The notes under the pieces were generated by a model. That model was not told where the DNA came from. It was given only the letters and a program-made list of their open reading frames with translations, and made no database searches. Of a DNA stretch of 64,000 bases, positions 53,348 to 61,592 are shown one piece after another. The stretch is from Clostridium_AD sp050717635. Lineage in GTDB: Bacteria; Bacillota; Clostridia; Clostridiales; Clostridiaceae. Within the stretch, counting starts at the first letter, position 1, and every line of letters starts with the position of its first letter. Made by a program: the position numbers and the translations under genes. The stretch is from contig NZ_JBOITO010000029.1 in the NCBI RefSeq assembly GCF_050717635.1, positions 1-64,000 of the forward strand, read 5' to 3'.

Positions 53348-53806
53348 TTATAATTCTCCTTTTAATATTGGAAGTTCATTAGAACCAAGTGGATTATTAA
53401 CATTAGTAGTTCCTCTTATTTCTATCTTATTCCCATTAAAGCAAAGCTTTATTGTATTGCCAAATGGCGTTTCAATAAACTGCAACTTTATAACAAAGGT
53501 ATTACTGTCGCACCAATAGCCACCCAGTGAGCTAATACTCATTTTACCAAGTTCAAGTAAATAGGGCGCATAACAAGCAGTCATCTTACCTAATAAATCT
53601 GTTTTACCTTCTACCATTTTCCCTATTCCGCCCGGTATTTTATATTCACACTTATTATCAGTTATAGTAAATTCAAACATACTATCTTCAAAGCTAATTG
53701 AAACTTTTTTAAACCCAAATTCATTATCATGTAAGTTATAACATTTGCCAGCTATTTCACTTTCAATAGCTGAAGTATCTAACGTACTACAATTACAAGC
53801 TTTACT
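53348..53806 (-). pseudogene. C-terminal domain fragment of a serine hydrolase
   Basis: The minus-strand frame is open from 53806 (TLDTSAIESEIAGKCYNLHDNEFGFKKVSISFEDSMFEFTITDN) to 53348. The pattern IxGKxYxLxxNEFGxxxxxxxF belongs to the C-terminal beta-barrel domain of clostridial beta-lactamase-related serine hydrolases. The catalytic domain (SxxK, YxN) is absent and there is no suitable start codon. It is a remnant, the second of this type after 13264. Confidence 0.6.
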
Positions 53807-53830
53807 TCACTCCTTTCTACTAGTACAACA

Positions 53831-54805
53831 TTAAAATCCATCTATATGCCAGGAAACAAATGCTTTGCTCACTTCTCGTTGTGCACAATTGCTTAAAATT
53901 TTTACAAATTCCTTTGTATTTTGAACTTTAATATCTCCAAAATTAAAAGGATTAATAAGTTTTATCATTTCATTTGTTTCCTCAATTAATTTATCTACTA
54001 TAAATGGGGATTGTATTGCTATTGAATAAATTACTTCGCACTCATTCTCACATGTGTGATTAATAATTTTAGGTACTAATAATGGAAATATACTTTCTTT
54101 TCCAGAAAGCTCTCCAAATTCCCTTATTTGAATGATTTTATCGCATTTCTCAAAATCAATATAGGCAATAATTTTATCCATCTCGTCTTCTACAACATAA
54201 AAATTCTTTACTTCATTCTTTACCCACTTGCTCCAATAGCATTCCTCATCACGTACCACAATTCCATTGCGTTTTCTAGAATACTCATTAAAAACAAAAG
54301 CAATCTGAGGTATATCAGTATCGAAATTTACTTGTCGCATTTTTATATTCAGATCGTTTTTCCCTTTAACAGTGGACTTATTAAAACATCTTGATAAGCT
54401 TTCCCACCCAAATTTACTATAAAACCCAATCTTCTCTAAATCTGCTCCAAGCATGGAAACGTTAATGCCCTTTTCCTTCATCTTTCTTATAGCAAGGGCA
54501 AGTAGTTTAGAGGATAACCCTTTGCATCTATACTCAAGAATAGTACTAACTTCTCCTATTCCTCCCATTTCTATTATTTGCCCATTAAGATATATCCTCC
54601 TATGAAAAATTCTAACTGTACTTACTATTTTTTTATCTTCCACAGCTACTAATATACTTTCCAAATCCCTCCAAGGGTCATTATAATAATGATTTGTAAA
54701 ATATTGTCTGTAACTCTGCGAATATGTTCCCCCATTAAATACATACATACAATGGTCAAACCAAGCTTCCATCTCTTCTAATTTTAGTTCTCTAAATTTA
54801 ATCAC
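53831..54805 (-). CDS. Two-domain GNAT acetyltransferase (Eis-like layout)
   Basis: 324 residues. The N-terminal GNAT domain shows IEMGGIGEVSTILEYRCKGLSSKLLALAIRKMKEKGINVSMLGADLEKIGFYSKFGWES (about 78-136), including motif A (YRCKGLSSKL) and the FYSKFGW end. A second, more divergent half follows. The size and order resemble Eis-type enzymes that acetylate lysines or aminoglycosides, but the C-terminal sterol-carrier-like domain is not evident. GTGAGTTTG rather than a strong ribosome-binding site precedes the ATG at 54805; GGAAG is nearby. Confidence 0.85.
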   Translation of the reverse strand: MIKFRELKLEEMEAWFDHCMYVFNGGTYSQSYRQYFTNHYYNDPWRDLESILVAVEDKKIVSTVRIFHRRIYLNGQIIEMGGIGEVSTILEYRCKGLSSKLLALAIRKMKEKGINVSMLGADLEKIGFYSKFGWESLSRCFNKSTVKGKNDLNIKMRQVNFDTDIPQIAFVFNEYSRKRNGIVVRDEECYWSKWVKNEVKNFYVVEDEMDKIIAYIDFEKCDKIIQIREFGELSGKESIFPLLVPKIINHTCENECEVIYSIAIQSPFIVDKLIEETNEMIKLINPFNFGDIKVQNTKEFVKILSNCAQREVSKAFVSWHIDGF

Positions 54806-55220
54806 AAACTCACTTCCTTATTATTCAAGTTTTCATAGTTTATATGGCACCTAGTGAAACTACTCCTTTACTTTCAACTTCTTTATCTACTATTAATTGA
54901 TTTGTATATAGATTATAGTATTAGTGTTTTTTTCTTAGTAGCTTTAATTTTTTATCAGTCATTTTGTTATCGAAAACGTTTCCGTTAATGATTAATTCAA
55001 TTATAGATTACTTTAGAACTTATGTCAATATATAGCATTGACATGCTGGAATTTTGTTGTTTATGTGTTCTGGTGAACTGATTAGATAATAAGGAAGCAA
55101 CAAAAACTGTAATTTAATCCAAGCATAATACCCAAAAATAAATAATAATAAACCTAGGTAATAGTCACTTTTCGTTAGTGTCTAATATCTAGGGTATGTT
55201 CTAATTAGCCAACTTTATTG
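54806..55220. other. Intergenic region with a cre-like palindrome
   Basis: Non-coding. A palindromic CGAAAACGTTTCCG at 54971-54984 resembles a catabolite-responsive or other LacI-family operator, 166 bp before the start of the minus-strand GNAT gene. Nothing else is recognised. Confidence 0.35.
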
Positions 55221-55258
55221 CTTAACGTTGTAAATCCGCATAATGTTGGCGGTACTCC
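55221..55258. mobile_element. Solitary Tn3-type terminal repeat (relic)
   Basis: CTTAACGT at the left and TAATGTTGGCGGTACTCC at the right match the right end of the transposon at 7896-7933 at 27 of 38 positions. The outer 18 bp match at 17 positions. No second end, transposase or duplication is visible nearby, so this is a relic or a stand-alone end. Confidence 0.6.
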
Positions 55259-55381
55259 AATAATAGCAGACCCAAATTCATGTCTGATAAGAATTATATA
55301 AATAATTTATATTTGGGGTGTTTTTTATTTTCGCATATTCTTTCAATATTTAATTATAATAGCCTTTTATTTTCAACAAAA

Positions 55382-55411
55382 AAGTGCAAACATCATTGTG
55401 ATTTTGCACTT
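55382..55411 (-). terminator. Terminator of the PLP-enzyme gene
   Basis: AAGTGCAAA and TTTGCACTT arms around a 12-nt loop, followed on the minus strand by a run of six T. It lies 24 bp after the stop codon. Confidence 0.75.
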
Positions 55412-55434
55412 AATAACTATTATATTATTTTATT

Positions 55435-56715
55435 TTATATAACCTTTGAAAGTGCTATTAGTATCCCTATCTTAGCATGGTCAAAAGTAAGTCCACCCTG
55501 AAGATATGCTATATAAGGTTCTCTAATCGGTGCATCTGCTGATAGTTCTATAGATGATCCTTGAATAAATGCTCCTGCAGCCATAATAACCTTATCTGTA
55601 TAACCTGGCATATCCCAAGGTTCACATTCTACAAAAGAGTCAATTGGTGAACCTGATTGTATCCCCTTACAGAAATTAATTAGTTTTTCTTTATCGTTAA
55701 ATTTAATAGCTTGAATTATATCGCTTCTTTTATCGTTATATTTAGGAAGAACTTCAAAGCCAGCAAGTTCCATAATTCTAGCACAGAAAACAGCACCCTT
55801 CAGTGCTTCCATAGCCACATGCGGTGCTAGAAATAGTCCTTGGAATAAAGAACGCATAACACCAAATGTAGAACCACACTCCCCTCCTATGCCTGGAGTT
55901 GTTAATCTATAAGACGCTTGAACCACATATTTTTCTTTACCTCCTATATATCCACCTGTAGGGGCAATTCCTCCGCCAATATTTTTTATTAGCGAACCAG
56001 CAACTAAGTCAGCACCTACATCTGTAGGCTCAGTCGTTTCAATAAATTCGCCATAACAATTATCTACAAAACAAATTATATTTGGATTTATAGTTTTTGC
56101 AACTTTTATAATTTCTTCTATTTCACAAATTAATAGTGCTTTTCTCCAGCCATATCCAGTAGATCTTTGAATATGAATTAACTTTATTGACTCATCTTTA
56201 AGCAAAGTCTTTTTCATAAGGTTAATATCGACTTTAGAGTTATGGTCTAATTCTAATTGTCTATATTTTACTCCATAATCTTTTAATGAACCTATATCTT
56301 CTGTAACATTTATACCTATTATATTAAGAAGTGTATCATACGGCGTTCCGCATACAGACATCATGGTATCATTAGGTCTTAAATTACCAAATAATGCTGC
56401 CCCAATTGCATGTGTTCCGTTTACAAAATGCGGTCTAACTAGTGCACACTCACAGTTGAAAATTCTTGCATATACTTTATCTAATGAATCACGACCAATG
56501 TCCCCATATCCGTATCCAGAGGAATTTGTAAAATGGGAGTCGCTAATTCTTTCATCTTGTAGTGCTGTCAATACCTTGAGTTGGTTAAATTCTCTAATTT
56601 CATCAATTATTTTAAATTCATCTTGCACATCTTGAATTGCTAAATCATATAGTCCTATTATTTCGGAACTTATTTTGTACTTATTTTGAAGGTATGTTTT
56701 TGTTATATCTAGCAT
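55435..56715 (-). CDS. Methionine gamma-lyase/aluminium-resistance family PLP enzyme
   Basis: 426 residues of the cystathionine-beta-lyase-related group often annotated as aluminium-resistance protein (YnbB type). DSHFTNSSGYGYGDIGRDSLDKVYARIFNCECALVRPHFVNGTHAI (about 60-105) is the signature N-terminal block. CFVDNCYGEFIE (about 215-226) contains the PLP-binding Asp, and the Schiff-base Lys is in GSLIKNIGGGIAPTGGYIGG (about 240-259). It probably cleaves a sulphur amino acid. It is monocistronic, with its own terminator. Intact. Confidence 0.9.
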   Translation of the reverse strand: MLDITKTYLQNKYKISSEIIGLYDLAIQDVQDEFKIIDEIREFNQLKVLTALQDERISDSHFTNSSGYGYGDIGRDSLDKVYARIFNCECALVRPHFVNGTHAIGAALFGNLRPNDTMMSVCGTPYDTLLNIIGINVTEDIGSLKDYGVKYRQLELDHNSKVDINLMKKTLLKDESIKLIHIQRSTGYGWRKALLICEIEEIIKVAKTINPNIICFVDNCYGEFIETTEPTDVGADLVAGSLIKNIGGGIAPTGGYIGGKEKYVVQASYRLTTPGIGGECGSTFGVMRSLFQGLFLAPHVAMEALKGAVFCARIMELAGFEVLPKYNDKRSDIIQAIKFNDKEKLINFCKGIQSGSPIDSFVECEPWDMPGYTDKVIMAAGAFIQGSSIELSADAPIREPYIAYLQGGLTFDHAKIGILIALSKVI

Positions 56716-56857
56716 GATTCCAGGTCTCCTTTTATCATAAGTTATTATGTATACTCTGAAAATAACCTAATTAATTATTTCAACTACCTTAGTAATAGTA
56801 ACATATATACTAAGAATGTAGAATAGTTTTTTACTTCATATAAATAACTTCACCCCT

Positions 56858-57385
56858 TTACTTTTTTTCTTTTACCTTTAATATGTCATATGTCCTTCTC
56901 AAAAATAATGAATCTCTACTTTGAATGAATTTGCCAGCATAATTGTCTGGAATATCATTTTCAAGTATTGATATAGCTTCGTCAAAGTCTACCCATTTTA
57001 ATTTAAAACCATTACTAATCTCTTCATCCGTAAAGGTTGTTTCTTTAATAGCTCCTTTAACCTTAGCATAATAGCAATATGATATTTGTAGTTGTTGAAA
57101 TGCATTTCTATATTCTATAATTATGCCAATTTCACCTAAAACATCAATATTAACCCCTACTTCTTCCATTATCTCACGATGTAAAGCAATTTCTATATTC
57201 TCACCTTCTTCAATTCCGCCACCTGGTATCTTATGATAGTTGTTTTTTGAAACGTATAGTAATGCTATTTTACCTGAATCATTTATTACTATGGCTCTTG
57301 CAGCTTTCCTAAGTTTATAAACAACATCAGTATTTTCACTAGTGTAATCAATATCTTTTTCATATATCTCTTTTATCAGTTCCAT
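56858..57385 (-). CDS. Nudix hydrolase
   Basis: 175 residues. The Nudix box is GGGIEEGENIEIALHREIMEEVGVN (about 55-79), complete. YVSKNNYHKIPGGGIEEG precedes it and an ISYCYYAKVKG strand follows. Substrate unknown; 8-oxo-dGTPase or similar sanitising roles are common for this type. GGTGGGGC precedes the ATG at 57385. It follows the SecA-like remnant on the same strand by 33 bp. Confidence 0.9.
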   Translation of the reverse strand: MELIKEIYEKDIDYTSENTDVVYKLRKAARAIVINDSGKIALLYVSKNNYHKIPGGGIEEGENIEIALHREIMEEVGVNIDVLGEIGIIIEYRNAFQQLQISYCYYAKVKGAIKETTFTDEEISNGFKLKWVDFDEAISILENDIPDNYAGKFIQSRDSLFLRRTYDILKVKEKK

Positions 57386-57418
57386 TATAGTTGCCCCACC
57401 TTTCTTAATGTGTATATT

Positions 57419-57940
57419 TTATGAAATATGACTTTTGTAAATCCTTTTATAAATGGAAATTACAAAAATAACAGGATATGAAAATATCATTGCTACAGAT
57501 GAAATTGCGCCTCCAATGAATCCTGAAGAAAGTGACTCCATAAGTGACTTATCATTAACCAGATAGGTCCAAGTTGAAGAAGGTGGTTTTATTCGTTCTT
57601 GCAAGCTACAGAGTCCATTCTCTGATAAATCTAGTGCTTCAAAATCTTGTAAAATCCTGTCTTTTATCTCCTGCTGTACCTTTTGATATGTATCTGATGT
57701 TGCCATTTGAAATTCTATTAGTGGGTTTTTGGCCCTAATTATACTAAGCTTTACACCATCTTGAATATATGCTACATGATCAAGATAATCAGACCATACT
57801 TGATCTATATTATACAAAGCTACTTGTCGTTCAAGTTCATCTACAGTATCTTTACTAAAAAAGGAAGTTAAATTTGTAAATAGTTCAGGGTTTTCTATGC
57901 CCAATATATTAAAAGGTACACTATCAAGTACTATTTCCAT
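57419..57940 (-). pseudogene. SecA-like ATPase, C-terminal remnant
   Basis: The 173-codon frame holds KDTVDELERQVALYNIDQVWSDYLDHVAYIQDGVKLSIIRAKNPLIEFQMATSDTYQKV, which matches the helical scaffold of SecA (..IDQ.W..HLD....LR.GI.L....Q.DPL.E....). It ends with a hydrophobic stretch SSGFIGGAISSVAMIFSYPVIFVISIY, unusual for SecA. It overlaps the N-terminal piece by 10 bp in another frame; the region between (second nucleotide-binding domain and preprotein cross-linking domain) is missing. Confidence 0.62.
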
Positions 57941-58644
57941 TCTTCTCTGATAAACTTAAAACCTCTAATAACTAATGGTATTCTAGCCTCATCAATTATT
58001 ATGGAATCTGCCTCATCTACTATAGCAAAATTAAATGCACGCAGCATTAGTTCACTTTTCTTATAACAAAGTGAATCCATAAGATAATCAAACCCAGCCA
58101 CCTTTGCAGTTACATATGTAATATCACAGGCATAAGCCTTTTGCTTTTCGTGCTTTTTCATAGTTTCCTGCACAAACCCTACAGTTAAACCAAGCATTTC
58201 ATATATGGGTCCCATCCATTCTGCATCTCTACGCGCTAAATAATCATTAAAAGTAAGTATATGACACCCCAAACCTTCAAGTGCATTAAGGTATGCAGGG
58301 AATACAGCGGCTAAAGTTTTACCTTCGCCTGTCTGCACCTCTACAAGTCTTCCCTTATGCATCGCTATGCCTGCAATCAGTTGCTCGTCATAAACAGATA
58401 GTCCAAGGACTCTTTTAACCGCTTGCCCCACAAGCTCAAAGGCTTCTATAATTAGGCCATCCAAAGCGTCACCACCTGAAACCTTATTCCTAAGCTCATA
58501 TGATTTATTTAAAAGGATTTCATTATTAATTGACTCAAATTTAATGTGATTCATTTGTTCTACCATTTCTTTATAGCTATTATATTCCTTCTTCCGTGCT
58601 GCGTCCTCAAATTTTTTACTAATACTAATGAATATTATAATCAC
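57931..58644 (-). pseudogene. SecA-like ATPase, N-terminal remnant
   Basis: 237 codons from GTG 58644 (GAGAGG close upstream). It shows the first nucleotide-binding domain of SecA: QLIAGIAMHKGRLVEVQTGEGKTLAAVFPAYLNAL (Walker A, about 85-120), ILTFNDYLARRDAEWMGPIYEMLGLTVGF and FAIVDEADSIIIDEARIPLVI (Walker B DEAD box, about 205-225). The frame then ends. Normal SecA has about 780-850 residues. Together with the C-terminal piece about half the protein is missing. It lies right after two P-loop ATPase genes and may once have been part of that operon. Confidence 0.68.
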
Positions 58645-58672
58645 AATCCTCTCAAAATATGGTGTGTTTTTA

Positions 58673-60238
58673 TTAACTATCTTCTTCTATCTTATTAACT
58701 TCGCATATAATCTCTTCAACAGTTTCTTCTAATTCTTCACCGACTTTTGTATACTCTATTTCAAATTGATCCTTCTGATTCCTCATAAAGTACATTAATG
58801 CATAATAAGTAGGCTTAAACTTATCCCTTAGTTCAAATTCACTATCGCTAAATAATTTAAATAGTGAGTTATTTTGTTTTTTAGCCATTAGCAGTATGAA
58901 ATATTCATTTATAGAGTTATTATATTCATCTGTACTATTAGATAATTGTAAAAATAAACGGGCCTTTTCAATTGATCCTTCTATTTGATTATTCCGTAGA
59001 AGAATTTTGGATGAATTAAAAAGTGTTTCAATATCGCCCTTATCAAACTTCTTAAGGGCTAGTTCTCCCCTACTGCACCAGGTTACAAGAAAATCTACAA
59101 GCAATTGCACTTTATGCTTCTCTTCTTCTCCTCCAAACCTCATTAGATACCATATGTTAAAGAATCGTTCTTTAATTTGATACATGTAATTTTTCTTATT
59201 TACAGGCATTTTTCTTATTAATCCACTTTTTTCTAATTGATTCAGATGAGCTGATACTTCCTTGCTTTGCATTCTTATTTTATCAGAAATTTCTTTTGTG
59301 GTTATTGCATCCCAGCTTAACGCTATAACATCAGCAATTTCTTGCTGCACTGGAGATAAACTATCCATTGTGTGTTTATAAATAGGTGTTACTCTATCTA
59401 TTAATATTTCTAGCGTTTTAAAGGCTGACCCATTATCCTTAGTAAAAGTATTGAAAAGTAATAGCATGATCCTTGGCGCACCGCCGGTTAGTCTCCTTAA
59501 AGCTTCTATTTTTGAACCATTACTTTTAAGCGCCTCATTTATATATTTTTTATTAGAAAGCTCGCCTAACTTTTCAAAAAAATCAACAGTCTCATCGAAG
59601 TTTAAGCCTTTCAATTTTATATGCTTAAAAAAGTCATAGAAGGGTTTATTGTAATCAAAAGTAAATTCTAAAACCTCTGACGATGCTCCTATAATTCGTA
59701 TTTCAGCAGAAGTTAAGAGAATTTCTCTAAGTTTTTGCAGTTCGTAAATTTTGAACTTCTTAAATATGTCGAATGTATTATCTATTAACAGTATTAACTT
59801 TATATTTTTTTCTTTAAGTTTTTTCTCGAGGATTTTAAAACATATATCTTCATAATCTTCTTCCTCAGAATACTTAACCATTTCATTATAAAGACCTTTA
59901 AATTCGTCGCTTTCCATTTCAAGCTGCTGCGTCGTTACCTCCCAGAGTTTAGATAGTTTACGAATATTGTATTGCTCTTCTGGTAGGATAACAGGAATAA
60001 GCCTCTCACTTAATTCACTATCCCTTTTTATTTCAAAGTATAATCTTTTTAATAAGGTTGTTTTACCATATCCTCTTTCAGCTTCTATAATATAATGTTG
60101 TTCTGGATATTTCATGTCAGAATTTTTTATATCTTTATAGATTTTTTGAAATTCTTTTACTCTTACTACAAAACTATTAACTAACTCTTCCTCTTTTAAG
60201 TTATTAGGATTATAAAGACTTAAACTATTAGTTTGCAA
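58673..60238 (-). CDS. P-loop ATPase with winged-helix domain (STAND/archaeal-ATPase-like), second gene
   Basis: 521 residues. Walker A is YIIEAERGYGKTTLLKRLYFEI (about 48-69), Walker B IKLILLIDNTFDIFKKF (about 145-161). RRLTGGAPRIMLLLF (about 255) is a sensor-2-like region typical of archaeal-type STAND ATPases. A winged helix follows (about 300-350: EIADVIALSWDAITTKEISDKIRMQSKEVSAHLNQLEKSGLIRKM). The C-terminal part is helical. The start overlaps the end of the upstream ATPase gene by 11 bp. Role unknown; regulatory or defence-type ATPase is possible. Confidence 0.8.
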   Translation of the reverse strand: MQTNSLSLYNPNNLKEEELVNSFVVRVKEFQKIYKDIKNSDMKYPEQHYIIEAERGYGKTTLLKRLYFEIKRDSELSERLIPVILPEEQYNIRKLSKLWEVTTQQLEMESDEFKGLYNEMVKYSEEEDYEDICFKILEKKLKEKNIKLILLIDNTFDIFKKFKIYELQKLREILLTSAEIRIIGASSEVLEFTFDYNKPFYDFFKHIKLKGLNFDETVDFFEKLGELSNKKYINEALKSNGSKIEALRRLTGGAPRIMLLLFNTFTKDNGSAFKTLEILIDRVTPIYKHTMDSLSPVQQEIADVIALSWDAITTKEISDKIRMQSKEVSAHLNQLEKSGLIRKMPVNKKNYMYQIKERFFNIWYLMRFGGEEEKHKVQLLVDFLVTWCSRGELALKKFDKGDIETLFNSSKILLRNNQIEGSIEKARLFLQLSNSTDEYNNSINEYFILLMAKKQNNSLFKLFSDSEFELRDKFKPTYYALMYFMRNQKDQFEIEYTKVGEELEETVEEIICEVNKIEEDS

Positions 60239-61412
60239 TTTTTTTACACCACCACATTCTTAATATAGGAGAAGTAAATGTATATATTTTATCCTCCTCA
60301 TCATTATTTAAATATCCGTCATCTATAAGAGTATCTATAAGATCTTTATATGTATCAGAGAGATTATATTGCACAGCTAAATCATGCATTTCGTTATAGG
60401 TTATTTTCTTGGTTTCAGTTATAGATATTATGTTTAATACTTCTATAACGAACTTATAGTCATTATTTTTGTACACCTTAAGCCTCTCATGCCAACTACT
60501 AAATTTATTATTTTCTTCGATCATACTTTTAATTGCTATATCAACTGAGTTATTATAAATAGCGCATATATTCTCTTCATCATAAATATCTTGAATTTTA
60601 TCCATAGCAAGTTGAATATAAAAAGGAATTAACCACTTAATTTCATTAATCATATGATTTATAGTATTATCATCCATTGTAAAATCAAGTCCCTTAAGAA
60701 GTTCATTTATAAGATTTTTTCCTTCTGTATCACTTAGTGGCGTTACTTTTAATATATCTAGGTCATTTATAAACTTTGAAGAGTCCATTCGTCTAGCAAT
60801 ACCCTCGAGGCTTATGGAACCAGTATATATGAATTGAAATTTATTATTTATATCACTATTTTGTCTCAATGATCTATTACTTTGAAGAAGATGAACTGCA
60901 TATGTTATTCCATCCTTTTGTTGAATATTTTCTATTGTTTGGGCAAATTCATCTATCATTATAATTAATTTGTGTCCATCTAAATCAATAGATCTCATAA
61001 TTTCTATAAACTTATCATAATAATTAAATTCAATATTTTTACTAAACTTTACGGAGTCTATACCTACTTCGTCTACGCTTTTAAAAATATTTTTAGCTAA
61101 ATCTTTAATTGAATTTATTACTTTATCTCTTTTCTTTATTGAATCACTATTTAAAATAGCCTTTACAATTTCTTTATAATACTTATTTTCATCGTATACT
61201 GACTCAGTAATTACATAAACTACATAGAAGTTATCCCCTGGATTATCTTCTATATATCTCATCAATGATGTTTTTCCAACTCTTCTTGGAGCTGAAATTA
61301 TAATACTACTATCTGAATCTATTTTTCTCCATAACTTATTTATTAAAATAGGCCGTTTAAAAAAGTTATCCCCTCGTGCAGCTTGCCCTGTTGTAATTTT
61401 CATAATTAGCAT
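60228..61412 (-). CDS. P-loop ATPase (archaeal-ATPase/AAA-like), first gene
   Basis: 394 residues. Walker A is SSIIISAPRRVGKTSLMRYIED (about 34-55), Walker B GHKLIIMIDEFAQTIENI (about 150-167), and a sensor region FIYTGSISLEGIARRM (about 205-220). The C-terminal part (about 320-390) looks like a winged helix (ITYNEMHDLAVQYNLSDTYKDLIDTLIDDGYLNNDEEDKIYTFTSPILRMWW). It is the first gene of a minus-strand operon with 58673. Start: ATG 61412 or, three codons on, ATG 61403 (MKITTGQAARGDNF), with GGGAGATGCT upstream. Partner and function unknown. Confidence 0.82.
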   Translation of the reverse strand: MLIMKITTGQAARGDNFFKRPILINKLWRKIDSDSSIIISAPRRVGKTSLMRYIEDNPGDNFYVVYVITESVYDENKYYKEIVKAILNSDSIKKRDKVINSIKDLAKNIFKSVDEVGIDSVKFSKNIEFNYYDKFIEIMRSIDLDGHKLIIMIDEFAQTIENIQQKDGITYAVHLLQSNRSLRQNSDINNKFQFIYTGSISLEGIARRMDSSKFINDLDILKVTPLSDTEGKNLINELLKGLDFTMDDNTINHMINEIKWLIPFYIQLAMDKIQDIYDEENICAIYNNSVDIAIKSMIEENNKFSSWHERLKVYKNNDYKFVIEVLNIISITETKKITYNEMHDLAVQYNLSDTYKDLIDTLIDDGYLNNDEEDKIYTFTSPILRMWWCKKIAN

Positions 61413-61429
61413 CTCCCACGTTCCTTATA

Positions 61430-61493
61430 TTTACAATTATACTTAACAAAAAATATTTTGTCAAGTATTTTAACAAAATATATTTTGTCAGTT
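61430..61493 (-). promoter_or_regulatory. Promoter with two tandem palindromic operators before the ATPase pair
   Basis: On the minus strand a near-perfect vegetative promoter (TTGACA, 17-bp spacer, TATAAT) ends 25-35 bp before the ATPase start. Two 21-bp direct repeats of the form TGACAAAATAT(A/T)TTTTGTTAA, 27 bp apart, cover it; the first contains a perfect 16-bp palindrome ACAAAATATATTTTGT. One repeat spans the -35 and spacer, the other lies just upstream. This is a classical repressor-site layout. Confidence 0.75.
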
Positions 61494-61517
61494 CTTTTTG
61501 TAAATAAAGTAAACCAT

Positions 61518-61548
61518 TAAAAAAGAGATAACTTTAAGTTATCTCCTG
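61518..61548 (-). terminator. Terminator of the flavoprotein gene
   Basis: Perfect inverted repeat GAGATAACTT/AAGTTATCTC, with six T after it on the minus strand, 45 bp past the stop of the FAD-binding protein gene. Confidence 0.8.
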
Positions 61549-61592
61549 TAAAATAGGATGATTTAATACATATATCCCAACATCCCTTTTCT

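Noticed and set aside
53313..53519. A 68-codon plus-strand frame near the serine-hydrolase fragment
   Set aside because: It is antisense to the better supported minus-strand fragment and resembles nothing.
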